Shown here one piece after another: positions 56,084-64,000 of a stretch of DNA of 64,000 bases. The DNA lies in the NCBI GenBank assembly GCA_016213735.1, contig JACQZU010000019.1, forward strand, positions 62,001 to 126,000, in the 5' to 3' direction. Under the pieces are notes generated by a model, which saw only the letters and a program-made list of their open reading frames with translations, was not told where the DNA came from and made no database searches. Within the stretch, counting starts at the first letter, position 1, and every line of letters begins with the position of its first letter. Source of the stretch: Acidobacteriota bacterium (GTDB lineage: Bacteria > Acidobacteriota > Holophagae > Holophagales > Holophagaceae). The position numbers were made by a program, and so were the translations under genes.

Positions 56084-57274
56084 ATGCCCTCAGCGCCCCT
56101 CTCGTCCCTGGCCGCGTCCTTCCAGGCTCTGAAGACCGACTTGTATCAGAAGGATTTCCTCCTGACCTGGGAGCACTCCACCGAACAGCTGGAGGCCGTG
56201 CTGACCCTGGCGGAGATCTTCAAGCAGCTCCACCGGGCCGGGACCTCCTTCCGCGCCTTCGACGCGGGGCTGGCCATCTCCATCTTCCGGGACAACAGCA
56301 CCCGGACCCGCTTCTCCTTCGCCTCGGCGGCCAGCGCCCTGGGTTTCACGCTCTCGGAGCTGGACGAACAGAAGAGCCAGGTCGCCCACGGCGAGACGGT
56401 GCGGGAGACCGCGAACATGATCAGCTTCCTCGCGGAGGTGATCGGCATCCGGGACGACATGTACCTGGGGGCCGGGAATGCCTACATGCGGGAGGTGGGG
56501 GAGGCCCTCAGCGACGGGGCGGCCCGGGGGGTGCGCCACCGGCGCCCCAGCCTTATCAATCTTCAGTGCGACGTGGACCACCCCACCCAGACCCTCGCGG
56601 ACCTCGCCTGGCTCCGGGAGCACTTCGGCGGGCTGGAGCAGCTCCGTGGGAAGAAGATCGCCATGACCTGGGCCTACAGCCCCAGCTACGGGAAACCCCT
56701 CTCCGTGCCCCAGGGCGTCATCGGCCTCATGACCCGCTTCGGGATGGAGGTGCGGCTGGCCCACCCGGAGGGCTACGGCCTGATCCCCGAAGTGATGGAG
56801 CTGGCGGGACGGAATGCGGGAGCCGCCGGAGGCCGTTTCCAGGTGATGGGAAGCATGGAGGAGGCCTTCGAGGGGGCGGACATCGTGTACCCCAAATCCT
56901 GGGCGCCCTTCCACGTCATGCAGCGACGCACCGAGCTGCTGAAGAATGGCGACCGGGAAGGTCTGAAGGAGCTGGAGAAGGTGTGCCTGGCCAACAACGC
57001 CCGGTACCGGAACTGGGAGTGCGACCGGAGGAAGATGGACCTCACCGCGGGGAAGGCGGCCCTCTACATGCACTGCCTGCCCGCCGACATCACCGGCGTC
57101 AGCTGCGAGGCCGGCGAAGTGAGCGCCGAGGTCTTCGAGCAGGCCCGCATCCCCACCTACCACGAGGCCAGTTACAAGCCCTTCGTCATCAGCGCCCTGA
57201 TGTTCCTCACCCGGGTCAAGGACCCTGCGGCCAGGCTGGGCGAGATCCTCGCGCGGCGGAAGCCCTTGGGGTGA
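56084..57274 (+). CDS. ygeW: YgeW-like knotted carbamoyltransferase
   Basis: This 396-residue aspartate/ornithine-carbamoyltransferase-family protein reads from ATG 56084 with AGGAG upstream. The carbamoyl-phosphate loop is S72-T-R-T-R76 (DNSTRTRFSFAS) and HCLPAD falls at 330. CDVDHPTQTLADL and MTWAYSPSYGKP match YgeW. YgeW does not use ornithine or aspartate; in this cluster it is expected to work in the phosphorolytic direction on a ureido intermediate, giving carbamoyl phosphate (and ATP via a carbamate kinase, which is not in the window). Confidence 0.92.
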   Translation: MPSAPLSSLAASFQALKTDLYQKDFLLTWEHSTEQLEAVLTLAEIFKQLHRAGTSFRAFDAGLAISIFRDNSTRTRFSFASAASALGFTLSELDEQKSQVAHGETVRETANMISFLAEVIGIRDDMYLGAGNAYMREVGEALSDGAARGVRHRRPSLINLQCDVDHPTQTLADLAWLREHFGGLEQLRGKKIAMTWAYSPSYGKPLSVPQGVIGLMTRFGMEVRLAHPEGYGLIPEVMELAGRNAGAAGGRFQVMGSMEEAFEGADIVYPKSWAPFHVMQRRTELLKNGDREGLKELEKVCLANNARYRNWECDRRKMDLTAGKAALYMHCLPADITGVSCEAGEVSAEVFEQARIPTYHEASYKPFVISALMFLTRVKDPAARLGEILARRKPLG

Positions 57275-57290
57275 GGGGAAGGAAAGCCGT

Positions 57291-57473
57291 TAACGCAAAG
57301 GCGCAAAGGCGCAAAGGAAGGCGGAAGGACATGCAAGGAAGCGTGGGGATGGACTTCAGGATGTCCTTTCGGGTCTCCCTTTTGTTTCCCCGGGATCCTC
57401 GGCACCCCCAGCGAAACGGCCGACCATTTCGATCCTTCTCGTTCTTCCTTCGCGCCTTCGCGCCTTTGCGTTG
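57291..57473. repeat. long imperfect inverted repeat with GGCGCAAA iterations
   Basis: The left arm (57291-57320) contains three tandem units of the CGCAAAGG type. The right arm (57444-57473) is its reverse complement in 27 of 30 positions, and the mismatches are compatible with G-U pairs in RNA. The arms enclose ~120 bp without a convincing gene. It fills most of the 221-bp gap between ygeW and the next gene. It looks like a non-autonomous repeat or a large stem-loop. Confidence 0.75.
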
Positions 57474-57495
57474 ATCCCCCTTTTCCGGAGCCCCC

Positions 57496-58947
57496 ATGTC
57501 GCGCATCGTGAAAGACATCCACCCCGAGGTCGTGGCCCGGACCGCCCGGCGCTGCCGGGAACGGGGCATCCTCATCCCCACCTACGCCCAGATGCGGGAC
57601 CCGGCGCGCATCCCCGAGGCGATCCGCGCGCGCCTTGCGGGCGTGGGCCTCTGGGACGTCCATCCGGCCAATCTCTTCCGGATCACCTGGAAGAACGATC
57701 CGGCCACAGGGGCCTTCCATGGTCCCAACCACCTGGAAATCCCCCCGTCCATCACCGGGGTGAGGGCGCGGATCGTCGGCCTGGTGGGGAAGTTCTTCCC
57801 CACAGGGGCCCACAAGGTGGGCGCAGCCTTCTCCTGCCTGGTGCCCCGGCTCGTCGGGGGGGCCTTCGACCCCGAGCGCCACAAGGCCGTCTGGCCCAGC
57901 ACCGGGAACTACTGCCGGGGGGGAGCCTTCGACTCCGTGATCCTGGGTTGCACCCCGGTGGCCGTCCTCCCCGAGAACATGTCCAGGGAGCGCTTCGCCT
58001 GGCTGCGGGAGATCGGCTCCGAGATCATCGCCACCCCGGGTTCCGAGTCCAACGTCAAGGAGATCTACGACAAGTGCTGGGAGCTGAAGCGGGACCCCGT
58101 CCATGTGGTGTTCAACCAGTTCGAGGAGTTCGGGAATCCCATCTGGCACTACAACGTGACCGGGCCGGCCCTTGCTGAACTGTTCCAGGGGCTCCAGCAG
58201 CCCGGAGCCCGCCTGGCGGCCTTCGTCAGCGCCACGGGGAGCGCCGGCACCCTCGCCGCCGGGGACCACCTAAAAAAGCACCACGGCAGCCGCACCGTGG
58301 CCGCGGAGGCGCTGCAGTGCCCCACCCTCCTCTGCAACGGTTTCGGGGAGCACCGCATCGAGGGCATCGGCGACAAGCACGTGCCCTGGGTCCACAACGT
58401 GCGCAATACCGACGCCGTGGCGGCGGTGGACGACGAGGACTGCATGCGGATCTTCAGGCTCTTCAATGAGCCCGAGGGTCGGAAGGAGCTCCGGGCCGCC
58501 GGCGTGGACGAGACCACGCTGGACCGGCTGCCGCTGCTGGGCATCAGCGGAATTTGCAACCTGCTGGCCGCCATCAAGACGGCGAAGTTCTGGGAACTGG
58601 ACGAGCGCGACGTGATCCTCACGGTGTTCACGGACAGCGCCGCGATGTACGGCTCCCGCCTGGAGGAGCTGGCCGCGGAGCGGGGGCCCTTCGGCGCCCT
58701 GGACGCCGCCCGCACCCTGGCCGGCAGCCTGGAGCGCCAGGCCCCGGACCATTTCCGGGAGCTGGGCCACGCGGGGCGGAAGGCCATCCACAACCTGAAG
58801 TACTTCACCTGGGTGGAGCAGCAGGGCAAGAGCGCCCGGGACCTCGACGCCCAGTGGGATCCCGACTACTGGGGCGAACTCTTCGAGGACGAGGTCGAAC
58901 ACTTCGAACGCCTCATCGAGGCCTTCAATCGAGAGGTCGGGGGGTAA
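57496..58947 (+). CDS. TrpB/cysteine-synthase-like PLP enzyme, uncharacterised family
   Basis: This 483-residue fold-II PLP protein reads from ATG 57496 with CCGGAG upstream. The PLP lysine is predicted at K107 in TGAHKVGAAF and a phosphate loop is SATGSAGTLAAGD (~230). WPSTGNYCRGGAFDSVIL and the C-terminal DAQWDPDYWGELF are striking and not typical of DAP ammonia-lyase, cysteine synthase or TrpB. I do not know its reaction. Placed after ygeW, it is a candidate for the ammonia-lyase step normally done by YgeX. It is flanked on both sides by inverted-repeat elements. Confidence 0.82.
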   Translation: MSRIVKDIHPEVVARTARRCRERGILIPTYAQMRDPARIPEAIRARLAGVGLWDVHPANLFRITWKNDPATGAFHGPNHLEIPPSITGVRARIVGLVGKFFPTGAHKVGAAFSCLVPRLVGGAFDPERHKAVWPSTGNYCRGGAFDSVILGCTPVAVLPENMSRERFAWLREIGSEIIATPGSESNVKEIYDKCWELKRDPVHVVFNQFEEFGNPIWHYNVTGPALAELFQGLQQPGARLAAFVSATGSAGTLAAGDHLKKHHGSRTVAAEALQCPTLLCNGFGEHRIEGIGDKHVPWVHNVRNTDAVAAVDDEDCMRIFRLFNEPEGRKELRAAGVDETTLDRLPLLGISGICNLLAAIKTAKFWELDERDVILTVFTDSAAMYGSRLEELAAERGPFGALDAARTLAGSLERQAPDHFRELGHAGRKAIHNLKYFTWVEQQGKSARDLDAQWDPDYWGELFEDEVEHFERLIEAFNREVGG

Positions 58948-58996
58948 GGGTCCCGCTCATCCCAAGGGGCGCCCAATTCGACGAAAAGGCCACACT

Positions 58997-59063
58997 CACC
59001 GCCAAGGCGCCAAGCATGCCAAGAACCGCCTGAGCATTGGATTTCGTTTCCTTGGCGGGGGTG
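58997..59063. repeat. second inverted-repeat element (CCGCCAAGG type)
   Basis: CACCGCCAAGG (58997-59007) and CCTTGGCGGGGGTG (59050-59063) are complementary arms around ~42 bp, followed by GCGCCAAG and GCCAAG repeats in the loop. It lies between the PLP enzyme gene and the GT41 gene, which are convergent, and resembles the 57291 element in design but not in exact sequence. It may also work as a two-way terminator (TTTTTCTTT follows the right arm). Confidence 0.6.
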
Positions 59064-59088
59064 GTTTTTCTTTGAAGGCCCGTTCGAA

Positions 59089-60972
59089 TCAAGCCCTGGC
59101 CCGGGCCTTCCCGCAGGCCTCCGCCCACAGGGTGTGGTAGAGGGCCTCCATCCGGCGGGCCAGGGCCGGGGCATCGCAAAGGGCGGAGGCCTCGAGGCGG
59201 AACCGCAGGCCCTCCCCCAGGCGTGAGAGATCCTCCCGGTCGGCCGCCCGGGCCGCACCGAGGGCCACGAGATCCTGGGGATCCCGGGCCACCAGGTCTT
59301 CCACACCCAGGAGGCGCAGGAATGACGCGCCGTGCCGGGCCAGGCTGTGGCGTCCCTCCAGGGCCAGCACCGGGACGCCCATCCAGAGGGCTTCCAGGGT
59401 GGTGGTGACGCCGTTGTAGGGGAAGGGATCCAGGGCCAGGTCCACCTGCCCGTAGAGTTCGAGGTGCTCCCGGGGGCTCGCCGTGAAGTCCAGGAGTTCG
59501 AGGCGGCGGGCAGGGATGCCCTCCTCCCGGAAGACCTCGAAGATCCGGTCCCGGGTCACGGGGTCCGAGGCCCCCAGGCCTTTCAGGAGCAGGCGGGAGC
59601 CTGGGACGCGCCGCACGAGCGCCGCCCAGGCCTGGAGGACGGCTTCGTTCAGCTTGGCGAACTGGTTGAAGCTGCCGAAGGTGAAGGGCCCCGACGGGGA
59701 GGGCCGGGGGGAAAGGTCCGCCGCCGGGGGCTGCCAGGCGAGGTAGCAGGGGTCCACGCGCCGGAGGAGCTCGGTGCCGTAGGCCTCGTTTCCCGGGGGA
59801 TCCACCCCGCTGTCCGTGACCCTGCCGTCCAGGCAGGACAGGCCCGTGGTGAAGGGGTAGCCCAGCCAGGTGAGCTGGACCGGGGCGGGGCGGAGGGGCA
59901 GCAGGGGCAGGCGGTTGTGGGCCATGTGGCCGGCCATCTCCACCAGCACGTCGATCCCGTCCTCCTGGATCCGGCGGTGCAGTTCGGCCAGGCCCAGGGA
60001 ATGAACCTCCACCCACTGGTCCGCCAGGTGGCGGAACACCTCGCTCCGGGGCGTCTGGACCCCCGAGTCGTGGTAGAGCGTGAGGTGGACGCGCGTCCGG
60101 TCGTGGGCCCGGAAGAGGGGCTCGGCGAAGTGGGCGCAGCTGTGGTCCCGGAAGTCCGGGCTGAGGTAGGCCACCCGGAGCCGCCGGCCGGGGTCCCAGT
60201 TGCGCTCCGGCGCCGGGAAGCGGGGCAGGGAGGCCTCGAGACGATGCCCGTGCTCCCGGTGGACGCGGGCCAGTTCCAGGGGGGGGCACTTCGGATCGTA
60301 GGCCCGGGCCGCGAGCAGGCCGGACAGGGCCGAGGGGTTCGCCGGGTTTCGTTCCAGGACCTTTCCATAGAGCCCGGCGGTCTCGGCGATCCGCCCGGAT
60401 TCCCCCAGGAACTGGGCGCAGTCGAGAAGGGCCGCCTCACTGGAGGGGTCGCACAGGATGCGTCTGCGGAAGGCGGCCTCGGCTCCGGGCCGGTCGCCGG
60501 CACGCTGAAGGATCCTGGCGTAATCGGCCCAGAACGCGGGGTCCGTGCTTCGGTGGGGGAGCAGGAGCTCGGCCTGGGCTCGGGCCTCGGGGATCCGTCC
60601 GGCCTCGGCCAGGAGGGCCAGGGCCCAGGCTCGGCCCTCGGGGTCCGCAGGCTGCAGGCGCAACGCCTCCAGCAGGTCCTCGAGGGCCTCCGCTTCCCGC
60701 CCCTGGTCCAGGCGGAGAGAGACGCGGACCTTCAAGGCGGCGGCGAGGAGCCCTCCCCCTCCGGCCTCACCTTGGGCGAGCTCGGGGAGGAGAGCGTCCA
60801 GGGCGGCCTCGGCGGCCGGCAGCTTCCCCAGGCCATGCCAGGCGGCCGCCTGGAGCACGCGACCCCAGGCGTCGCCCGGCCTCTCCCGGAGCCCCGCTTC
60901 CGCCTGGATCAGCGCCCGGGCGGCGTCCCCCGTGGCGAGGGCTTCCTGGGCCAGCCGGAAGGGAATCGACAT
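59089..60972 (-). CDS. TPR-GT41 (O-GlcNAc-transferase/SPINDLY-like) glycosyltransferase
   Basis: This 627-residue protein has TPR-type helical repeats in residues 1-~255, then a GT41 catalytic half. That half has YLSPDFRDHSCAHF (with the family's His in the SxDFxxH motif), HMAHNRLPLLPLRPAPVQLTWLGYPFTTG, FGSFNQFAKLNEAVLQAW and LDPFPYNGVTTTLEALWMGVPV. Such enzymes transfer a sugar from a nucleotide sugar to protein Ser/Thr; bacterial targets are mostly unknown. It has no signal peptide. It is last of a minus-strand run hydA-rpiR-GT41, 12 bp after the regulator. Confidence 0.88.
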   Translation of the reverse strand: MSIPFRLAQEALATGDAARALIQAEAGLRERPGDAWGRVLQAAAWHGLGKLPAAEAALDALLPELAQGEAGGGGLLAAALKVRVSLRLDQGREAEALEDLLEALRLQPADPEGRAWALALLAEAGRIPEARAQAELLLPHRSTDPAFWADYARILQRAGDRPGAEAAFRRRILCDPSSEAALLDCAQFLGESGRIAETAGLYGKVLERNPANPSALSGLLAARAYDPKCPPLELARVHREHGHRLEASLPRFPAPERNWDPGRRLRVAYLSPDFRDHSCAHFAEPLFRAHDRTRVHLTLYHDSGVQTPRSEVFRHLADQWVEVHSLGLAELHRRIQEDGIDVLVEMAGHMAHNRLPLLPLRPAPVQLTWLGYPFTTGLSCLDGRVTDSGVDPPGNEAYGTELLRRVDPCYLAWQPPAADLSPRPSPSGPFTFGSFNQFAKLNEAVLQAWAALVRRVPGSRLLLKGLGASDPVTRDRIFEVFREEGIPARRLELLDFTASPREHLELYGQVDLALDPFPYNGVTTTLEALWMGVPVLALEGRHSLARHGASFLRLLGVEDLVARDPQDLVALGAARAADREDLSRLGEGLRFRLEASALCDAPALARRMEALYHTLWAEACGKARARA

Positions 60973-60984
60973 CTGCCGGGGGCC

Positions 60985-61893
60985 CTATTCGTCCTTGGCC
61001 CGTTTGCGGATGGCGACGGGTGGGGCCGGCAGCCAGTGCTCCACGAAGAGGGGCTGGGCCACCCGGTCCGCGGCCTTCAGGCGTTTCAGGGTGCCGGCCG
61101 GGTCCCGGGCCGCCAGGACGATGGCGAAGGCGTGGGCCAGCGCCGCGAAGGAGGTCAGGCTGCAACTGAAAAGGAGATCCTCGCTGGGAACCGGGATCAG
61201 CAGGTCCGAGAGGCCGGCCAGGGGCGAGTCGGCGCGATCGGAGAGGGCCAGCACGGGCACCCCGTTCTGCCGGGCGAAGGCTGCGGCGTCCAGGGTCTCC
61301 CGGCTGTAGGGATGGAAGCTGATGGCCACCAGCAAGTCCTCCCGGCCCAGGTTGGCGGCCTGGTTGGAAAAGTCGGAGGGGAGGGCGGCCACACAGGGGA
61401 CCCCGGCTTGGGTCAAGTAGAACGCGAGGATCAGTCCCATCACCTGCCCGATGCCCCGGCCCAGGATCACCCGGTGCCGGGCCCCCAGGAGGGCGCGGCC
61501 CGCGGCCTCCAGGGTGTCGTGGTCCACCGCCTGGATCATCCGCGCCAAGTGCTGGCTGTCGCGCTGGACCACTTCGGCGAGGGTTCCAAAGAGGTCCGCG
61601 GGCCCCTCCAGATCCTCCAGGCCCTTTTCTCCCGACCGTGTCCGGCAGGCGGCCCGCAGGGCGTCCCGGAAGTCGCTGAAACCCCCGAAGCCGAGGCGGC
61701 GGGCCAGCCGCATCACCGTGCCAGGGCTCACCCGCGCCCGCTGGGCCATCGCCTCGATGCCCCAGAGGGCCCCGAGAAGGGGATCCCCCATGAGGGCGTC
61801 CGCCACGGCGCGCTGGGCCTCGGGCAGGTCCCGGTAGGCTTCCGCCAGGCGGGACTGGATGTCGGGAGGGGCGGGCGGGGCTTTCACGGGCAC
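60985..61893 (-). CDS. RpiR-family transcriptional regulator
   Basis: This 302-residue protein reads from GTG 61893, with GGAGGGG 5 bases upstream; a GTG at 61887 is poorer. It has an N-terminal RpiR helix-turn-helix (GIEAMAQRARVSPGTVMRLARRLGFGGFSDFRDAL, ~55-90) and a C-terminal SIS domain (ILGRGIGQVMGLILAFYL; VAISFHPYSRETLDAA). SIS domains usually sense phosphosugars, but RpiR regulators also control amino-acid and nitrogen catabolism. It lies 46 bp after hydA, so it is a likely regulator of the catabolic cluster. Confidence 0.9.
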   Translation of the reverse strand: MPVKAPPAPPDIQSRLAEAYRDLPEAQRAVADALMGDPLLGALWGIEAMAQRARVSPGTVMRLARRLGFGGFSDFRDALRAACRTRSGEKGLEDLEGPADLFGTLAEVVQRDSQHLARMIQAVDHDTLEAAGRALLGARHRVILGRGIGQVMGLILAFYLTQAGVPCVAALPSDFSNQAANLGREDLLVAISFHPYSRETLDAAAFARQNGVPVLALSDRADSPLAGLSDLLIPVPSEDLLFSCSLTSFAALAHAFAIVLAARDPAGTLKRLKAADRVAQPLFVEHWLPAPPVAIRKRAKDE

Positions 61894-61939
61894 GTCGGCC
61901 CCTCCAGGGTAGTGGAATCCGGTCCGTGGGCTCCGGGAC

Positions 61940-63289
61940 TCACAGCTCAGGGAACCGGGGCAGAATCCGGCCGCCTGGATCCGCTTCGACCAGTTGGCCC
62001 TCGGCCACGATGAGGTCCCCACGCCGGAAGACCAGGCTGGCCTGGACGCGGGTGCGGAAGCCTGGATACGGCTCCCACACCTCCCCGAGGCTGGAGCGGA
62101 CCTCCCGCTCCGGACCGGAGGGGTCCACCACGGCCACGTCGGCGTCGGAGCCCGGGGCCAGGGAACCCTTGCGGGGCCAGAGGCCCGCCACCCGGGCGGG
62201 ATTCTCCGCGGCCCGCCGGGCCAGCTCCAGGGCGGCCCGGTCGGGGTCCTCCTCGAAGAGACGCCAAAAGAGCGGGAGGAGGGCGCCGAGCCCCGGGAGA
62301 CCGTTGGCCACGCTCCGGACATCCCGGCGGTCCCAGTCGTCCTTGTCCCCGCGGCAGAAGGGGCAGTGGTCGGTGGCGAAAACGTCGAAGGCGCCGGAAC
62401 GGGCCAGGTCCCGGAATTCCTCCCGGTCCTCCCGGAGGGGCGGGCTGCAGATCCAGCGGTGACCGTCCTCCCGCCTCAGCCAAGCCGGATCCAGCCAGAG
62501 GTACTGAGGACAGGTCTCGCAGGTAATGCCGTGGTCGCCCTCCCGGGCCGGAGCAAGGGCGCGGGCCGCCGCGGCGGTGGAGACGTGCACCACGTGGAGC
62601 CGGGCCCGGTTCGCCCGGGCAAGGCCGAGAACCTTCCGCACCGCCGTGAGCTCCGCAAGGGGAGGCCGCAGGTCGGCGTGGGCTTGAGGACCTGCGGAAG
62701 GGTCCGCGTCGGCGCCGGAGATCAGGTCGTCGTCCTCGCAGTGCACCAGGAAGCCGAAGCCCGCGGGGCCCAGGGTCCGGAAGAGGTCCCCGATCCTGGA
62801 ATCGTCCGAGCAGATCCCGGCCTCCCGGTAGGTGGTGTAGAGCTTGATCGTGTGCCAGCCCAGGGCCGGAAGGGTCGCCAGGAAGGCCCGGTCCCGGGCC
62901 TCGAAGGTGGTGGGCGTCAGGTGCCATTGGAGGTCGCAGTGGGTTCCCCGGGCCGCCCGTTCCCGAGCGTCCCTCATGGCCTGGGGCAGGCTGCGGCAAC
63001 GGTCCTGGGTGATGAAACTGCAGAGGGTGGTGATCCCGTTCTGGGCGGCGATCCGGGACCCCCCCAGGTAGGAGTCCGCCAACTCGAAGCGCCCGATCTG
63101 GTCGTCCAGGTGGACGTGCAGGTCCACCAGGCCGGGGAGAATGTAGGCGCCCTTCAGGTCGAAGACGCGCTCCGCATTTCCAGAAAGCTCAGGCCCTGCG
63201 GCCACGATCCGCTCCCCGTCCATGAGGAGGTTCCCGGGCCCCACGCGGCCTCCCGCCGCCAGCCGCCCGTTCCGAAGGAGTGTGCGCAT
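61940..63289 (-). CDS. hydA: hydantoinase/dihydropyrimidinase-family amidohydrolase (HydA)
   Basis: This 449-residue cyclic amidohydrolase has metal ligands H58 and H60 (LHVHLDD), the carboxylated lysine expected at K149 (HTIKLYTTYREAG), H183 (LVHCEDDD), HVVHVSTAAA and ATDHCPF. The family opens hydantoin, dihydropyrimidine or allantoin rings. E. coli hyuA lies beside ygeW/ygeX/ygeY in the same kind of cluster, so a dearomatised purine ring is the likely substrate. It is transcribed with rpiR. lipA, upstream, is separated by 25 bp and may or may not be in the same unit. Confidence 0.9.
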   Translation of the reverse strand: MRTLLRNGRLAAGGRVGPGNLLMDGERIVAAGPELSGNAERVFDLKGAYILPGLVDLHVHLDDQIGRFELADSYLGGSRIAAQNGITTLCSFITQDRCRSLPQAMRDARERAARGTHCDLQWHLTPTTFEARDRAFLATLPALGWHTIKLYTTYREAGICSDDSRIGDLFRTLGPAGFGFLVHCEDDDLISGADADPSAGPQAHADLRPPLAELTAVRKVLGLARANRARLHVVHVSTAAAARALAPAREGDHGITCETCPQYLWLDPAWLRREDGHRWICSPPLREDREEFRDLARSGAFDVFATDHCPFCRGDKDDWDRRDVRSVANGLPGLGALLPLFWRLFEEDPDRAALELARRAAENPARVAGLWPRKGSLAPGSDADVAVVDPSGPEREVRSSLGEVWEPYPGFRTRVQASLVFRRGDLIVAEGQLVEADPGGRILPRFPEL

Positions 63290-63314
63290 GGTCCCTGGAT
63301 TCTACCCGCCGCGA

Positions 63315-64000
63315 TCAGGGAAGGAGGCGCAGGCCGTCCCCCCGGGTCACTTCGTGGGCATTGAAGCTGCTGCGGACCAGGGGACCGGCGTAGACCGTGC
63401 GGAAGCCGAAATCCTTCGCCCGCCGGCCCAGCGACTCGAATTCCTCGGGGGGGAGGTAACGCCGGACGGGGAGCTGGTGGCGGGTGGGGCGCAGGTACTG
63501 GCCCAGGGTGAGGATGTCCACGCCGACGCCTGCAAGGGCATGGAAGGCTTCGAAGAGCTGGGCCTCGGTCTCTCCCAGGCCCAGCATGAGGCCGCTCTTG
63601 GTCCGGAATCCGGGTCCGAACAGGGCCTGTCCCGTCCGTCGGGCTGCGGCCAGGACCTCCAGGCTGCGCTCGAAGCGGGCGGCCGGGCGGACCTCTGAGT
63701 AGAGGGCGGGGACAGTTTCCACGTTGTGGTTGAACACCACGGGCCCGGAGGCCACCACCCGGGCCACGGCCTCGGGATCGCCCTGGAAATCCGGCACCAG
63801 GACCTCCACCTCGGCGGTGCTGCGGGCCCGGATGGCGCGGACGGTGGTGGCGAAATGGGCGGAGCCCCCGTCGGGCAGATCGTCGCGATCCACGCTGGTG
63901 AGCACCGCATAGCGAAGCCCGAGGGCCGCCACCCGGGCGGCCACCTCCTCCGGCTCCGCGGGGTCCAGGGGGGCGGGGCGGCCGCTGGCGATGCTGCAGA
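63315..64000 (-). CDS. lipA: lipoyl synthase, N-terminus beyond the window
   Basis: The C-terminal ~228 residues are visible and the frame is open at base 64000. LipA is a radical SAM enzyme that inserts sulfur into octanoyl domains, including GcvH. The visible part begins at the last radical-SAM cysteine (CSIASGRP) and continues through TSVDRDDLPDGGSAHF, FNHNVETVP, KSGLMLGLGET, TLGQYLRPTRHQLPV and a C-terminal VRSSFNAHE, all family motifs. The N-terminal auxiliary-cluster cysteines lie outside. Confidence 0.96.
   Translation of the reverse strand, partial: CSIASGRPAPLDPAEPEEVAARVAALGLRYAVLTSVDRDDLPDGGSAHFATTVRAIRARSTAEVEVLVPDFQGDPEAVARVVASGPVVFNHNVETVPALYSEVRPAARFERSLEVLAAARRTGQALFGPGFRTKSGLMLGLGETEAQLFEAFHALAGVGVDILTLGQYLRPTRHQLPVRRYLPPEEFESLGRRAKDFGFRTVYAGPLVRSSFNAHEVTRGDGLRLLP

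Overview
The window is GC-rich (roughly two thirds or more G+C by eye), densely coded chromosomal DNA with no tRNA, rRNA, insertion sequence, phage or CRISPR array that I could find. It carries the dnaA-dnaN-gyrB-gyrA block, the divergent rpmH-rnpA-yidC-jag-mnmE block and three copies of a parS-like palindrome, so it is origin-proximal. YidC has a large periplasmic domain and there are several lipoproteins, which indicates a diderm. The style (GC-rich, stand-alone trpB2, gcvPA/gcvPB split, Sel1 and TPR lipoproteins) suggests an acidobacterium of the Holophaga/Geothrix kind. That placement is inference; a deltaproteobacterium-like lineage is the main alternative.

Layout. 1-9.6 kb: a large SNF2 helicase running off the left edge, rpiB-rph, the two-gene glycine decarboxylase P-protein (gcvPA-gcvPB), a small lipoprotein, a SHOCT/TPR protein and nrdR. 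9.7-16 kb: lon, ftsY-ribD and a secreted lipoprotein. 16-17.9 kb (minus): a trans-sulfuration enzyme overlapping thiS, then a tail-anchored proline-rich protein. 17.9-23.3 kb (minus): rpmH, rnpA, yidC, jag, mnmE, gatB. 23.5-31.5 kb (plus): dnaA, dnaN, gyrB, gyrA. 31.6-37.3 kb: trpR-trpB2 (minus), glyA-GGCT-amrA (minus), purB (plus), a cold-shock gene and a 60-codon basic protein (minus). 37.8-40.1 kb: an Asd-like pseudoenzyme and a TPR protein.

40.2-63.3 kb is the accessory part. It holds a polyferredoxin, a three-subunit xanthine-dehydrogenase-type molybdenum hydroxylase, SsnA, YgeY, a one-chain selenium-type molybdenum hydroxylase, YgfK, a threonine-synthase-like protein, YgeW, a second fold-II PLP enzyme, a GT41 (O-GlcNAc-transferase-like) protein, an RpiR regulator and a hydantoinase-family HydA. 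Homologous ygeW/ygeX/ygeY/ygfK/ssnA/hyuA/xdhD clusters are linked to selenium-dependent molybdenum hydroxylases and to anaerobic purine/urate breakdown. Here the genes fit a purine-to-C3-amino-acid catabolic route: hydroxylation, reduction by YgfK, ring opening by the two amidohydrolases, carbamoyl transfer by YgeW, hydrolysis by YgeY and a PLP lyase step. The usual diaminopropionate ammonia-lyase is apparently replaced by two other PLP enzymes. The last gene, lipA, runs off the right edge.

Most notable in the core part: DnaA has a non-canonical DNA-recognition loop and no DnaA boxes could be seen around it. A parS copy overlaps the likely ftsY promoter. A TrpR homologue sits beneath a nested palindrome. 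A recurrent motif close to GCTAGACTGG lies upstream of many genes and probably marks promoters.
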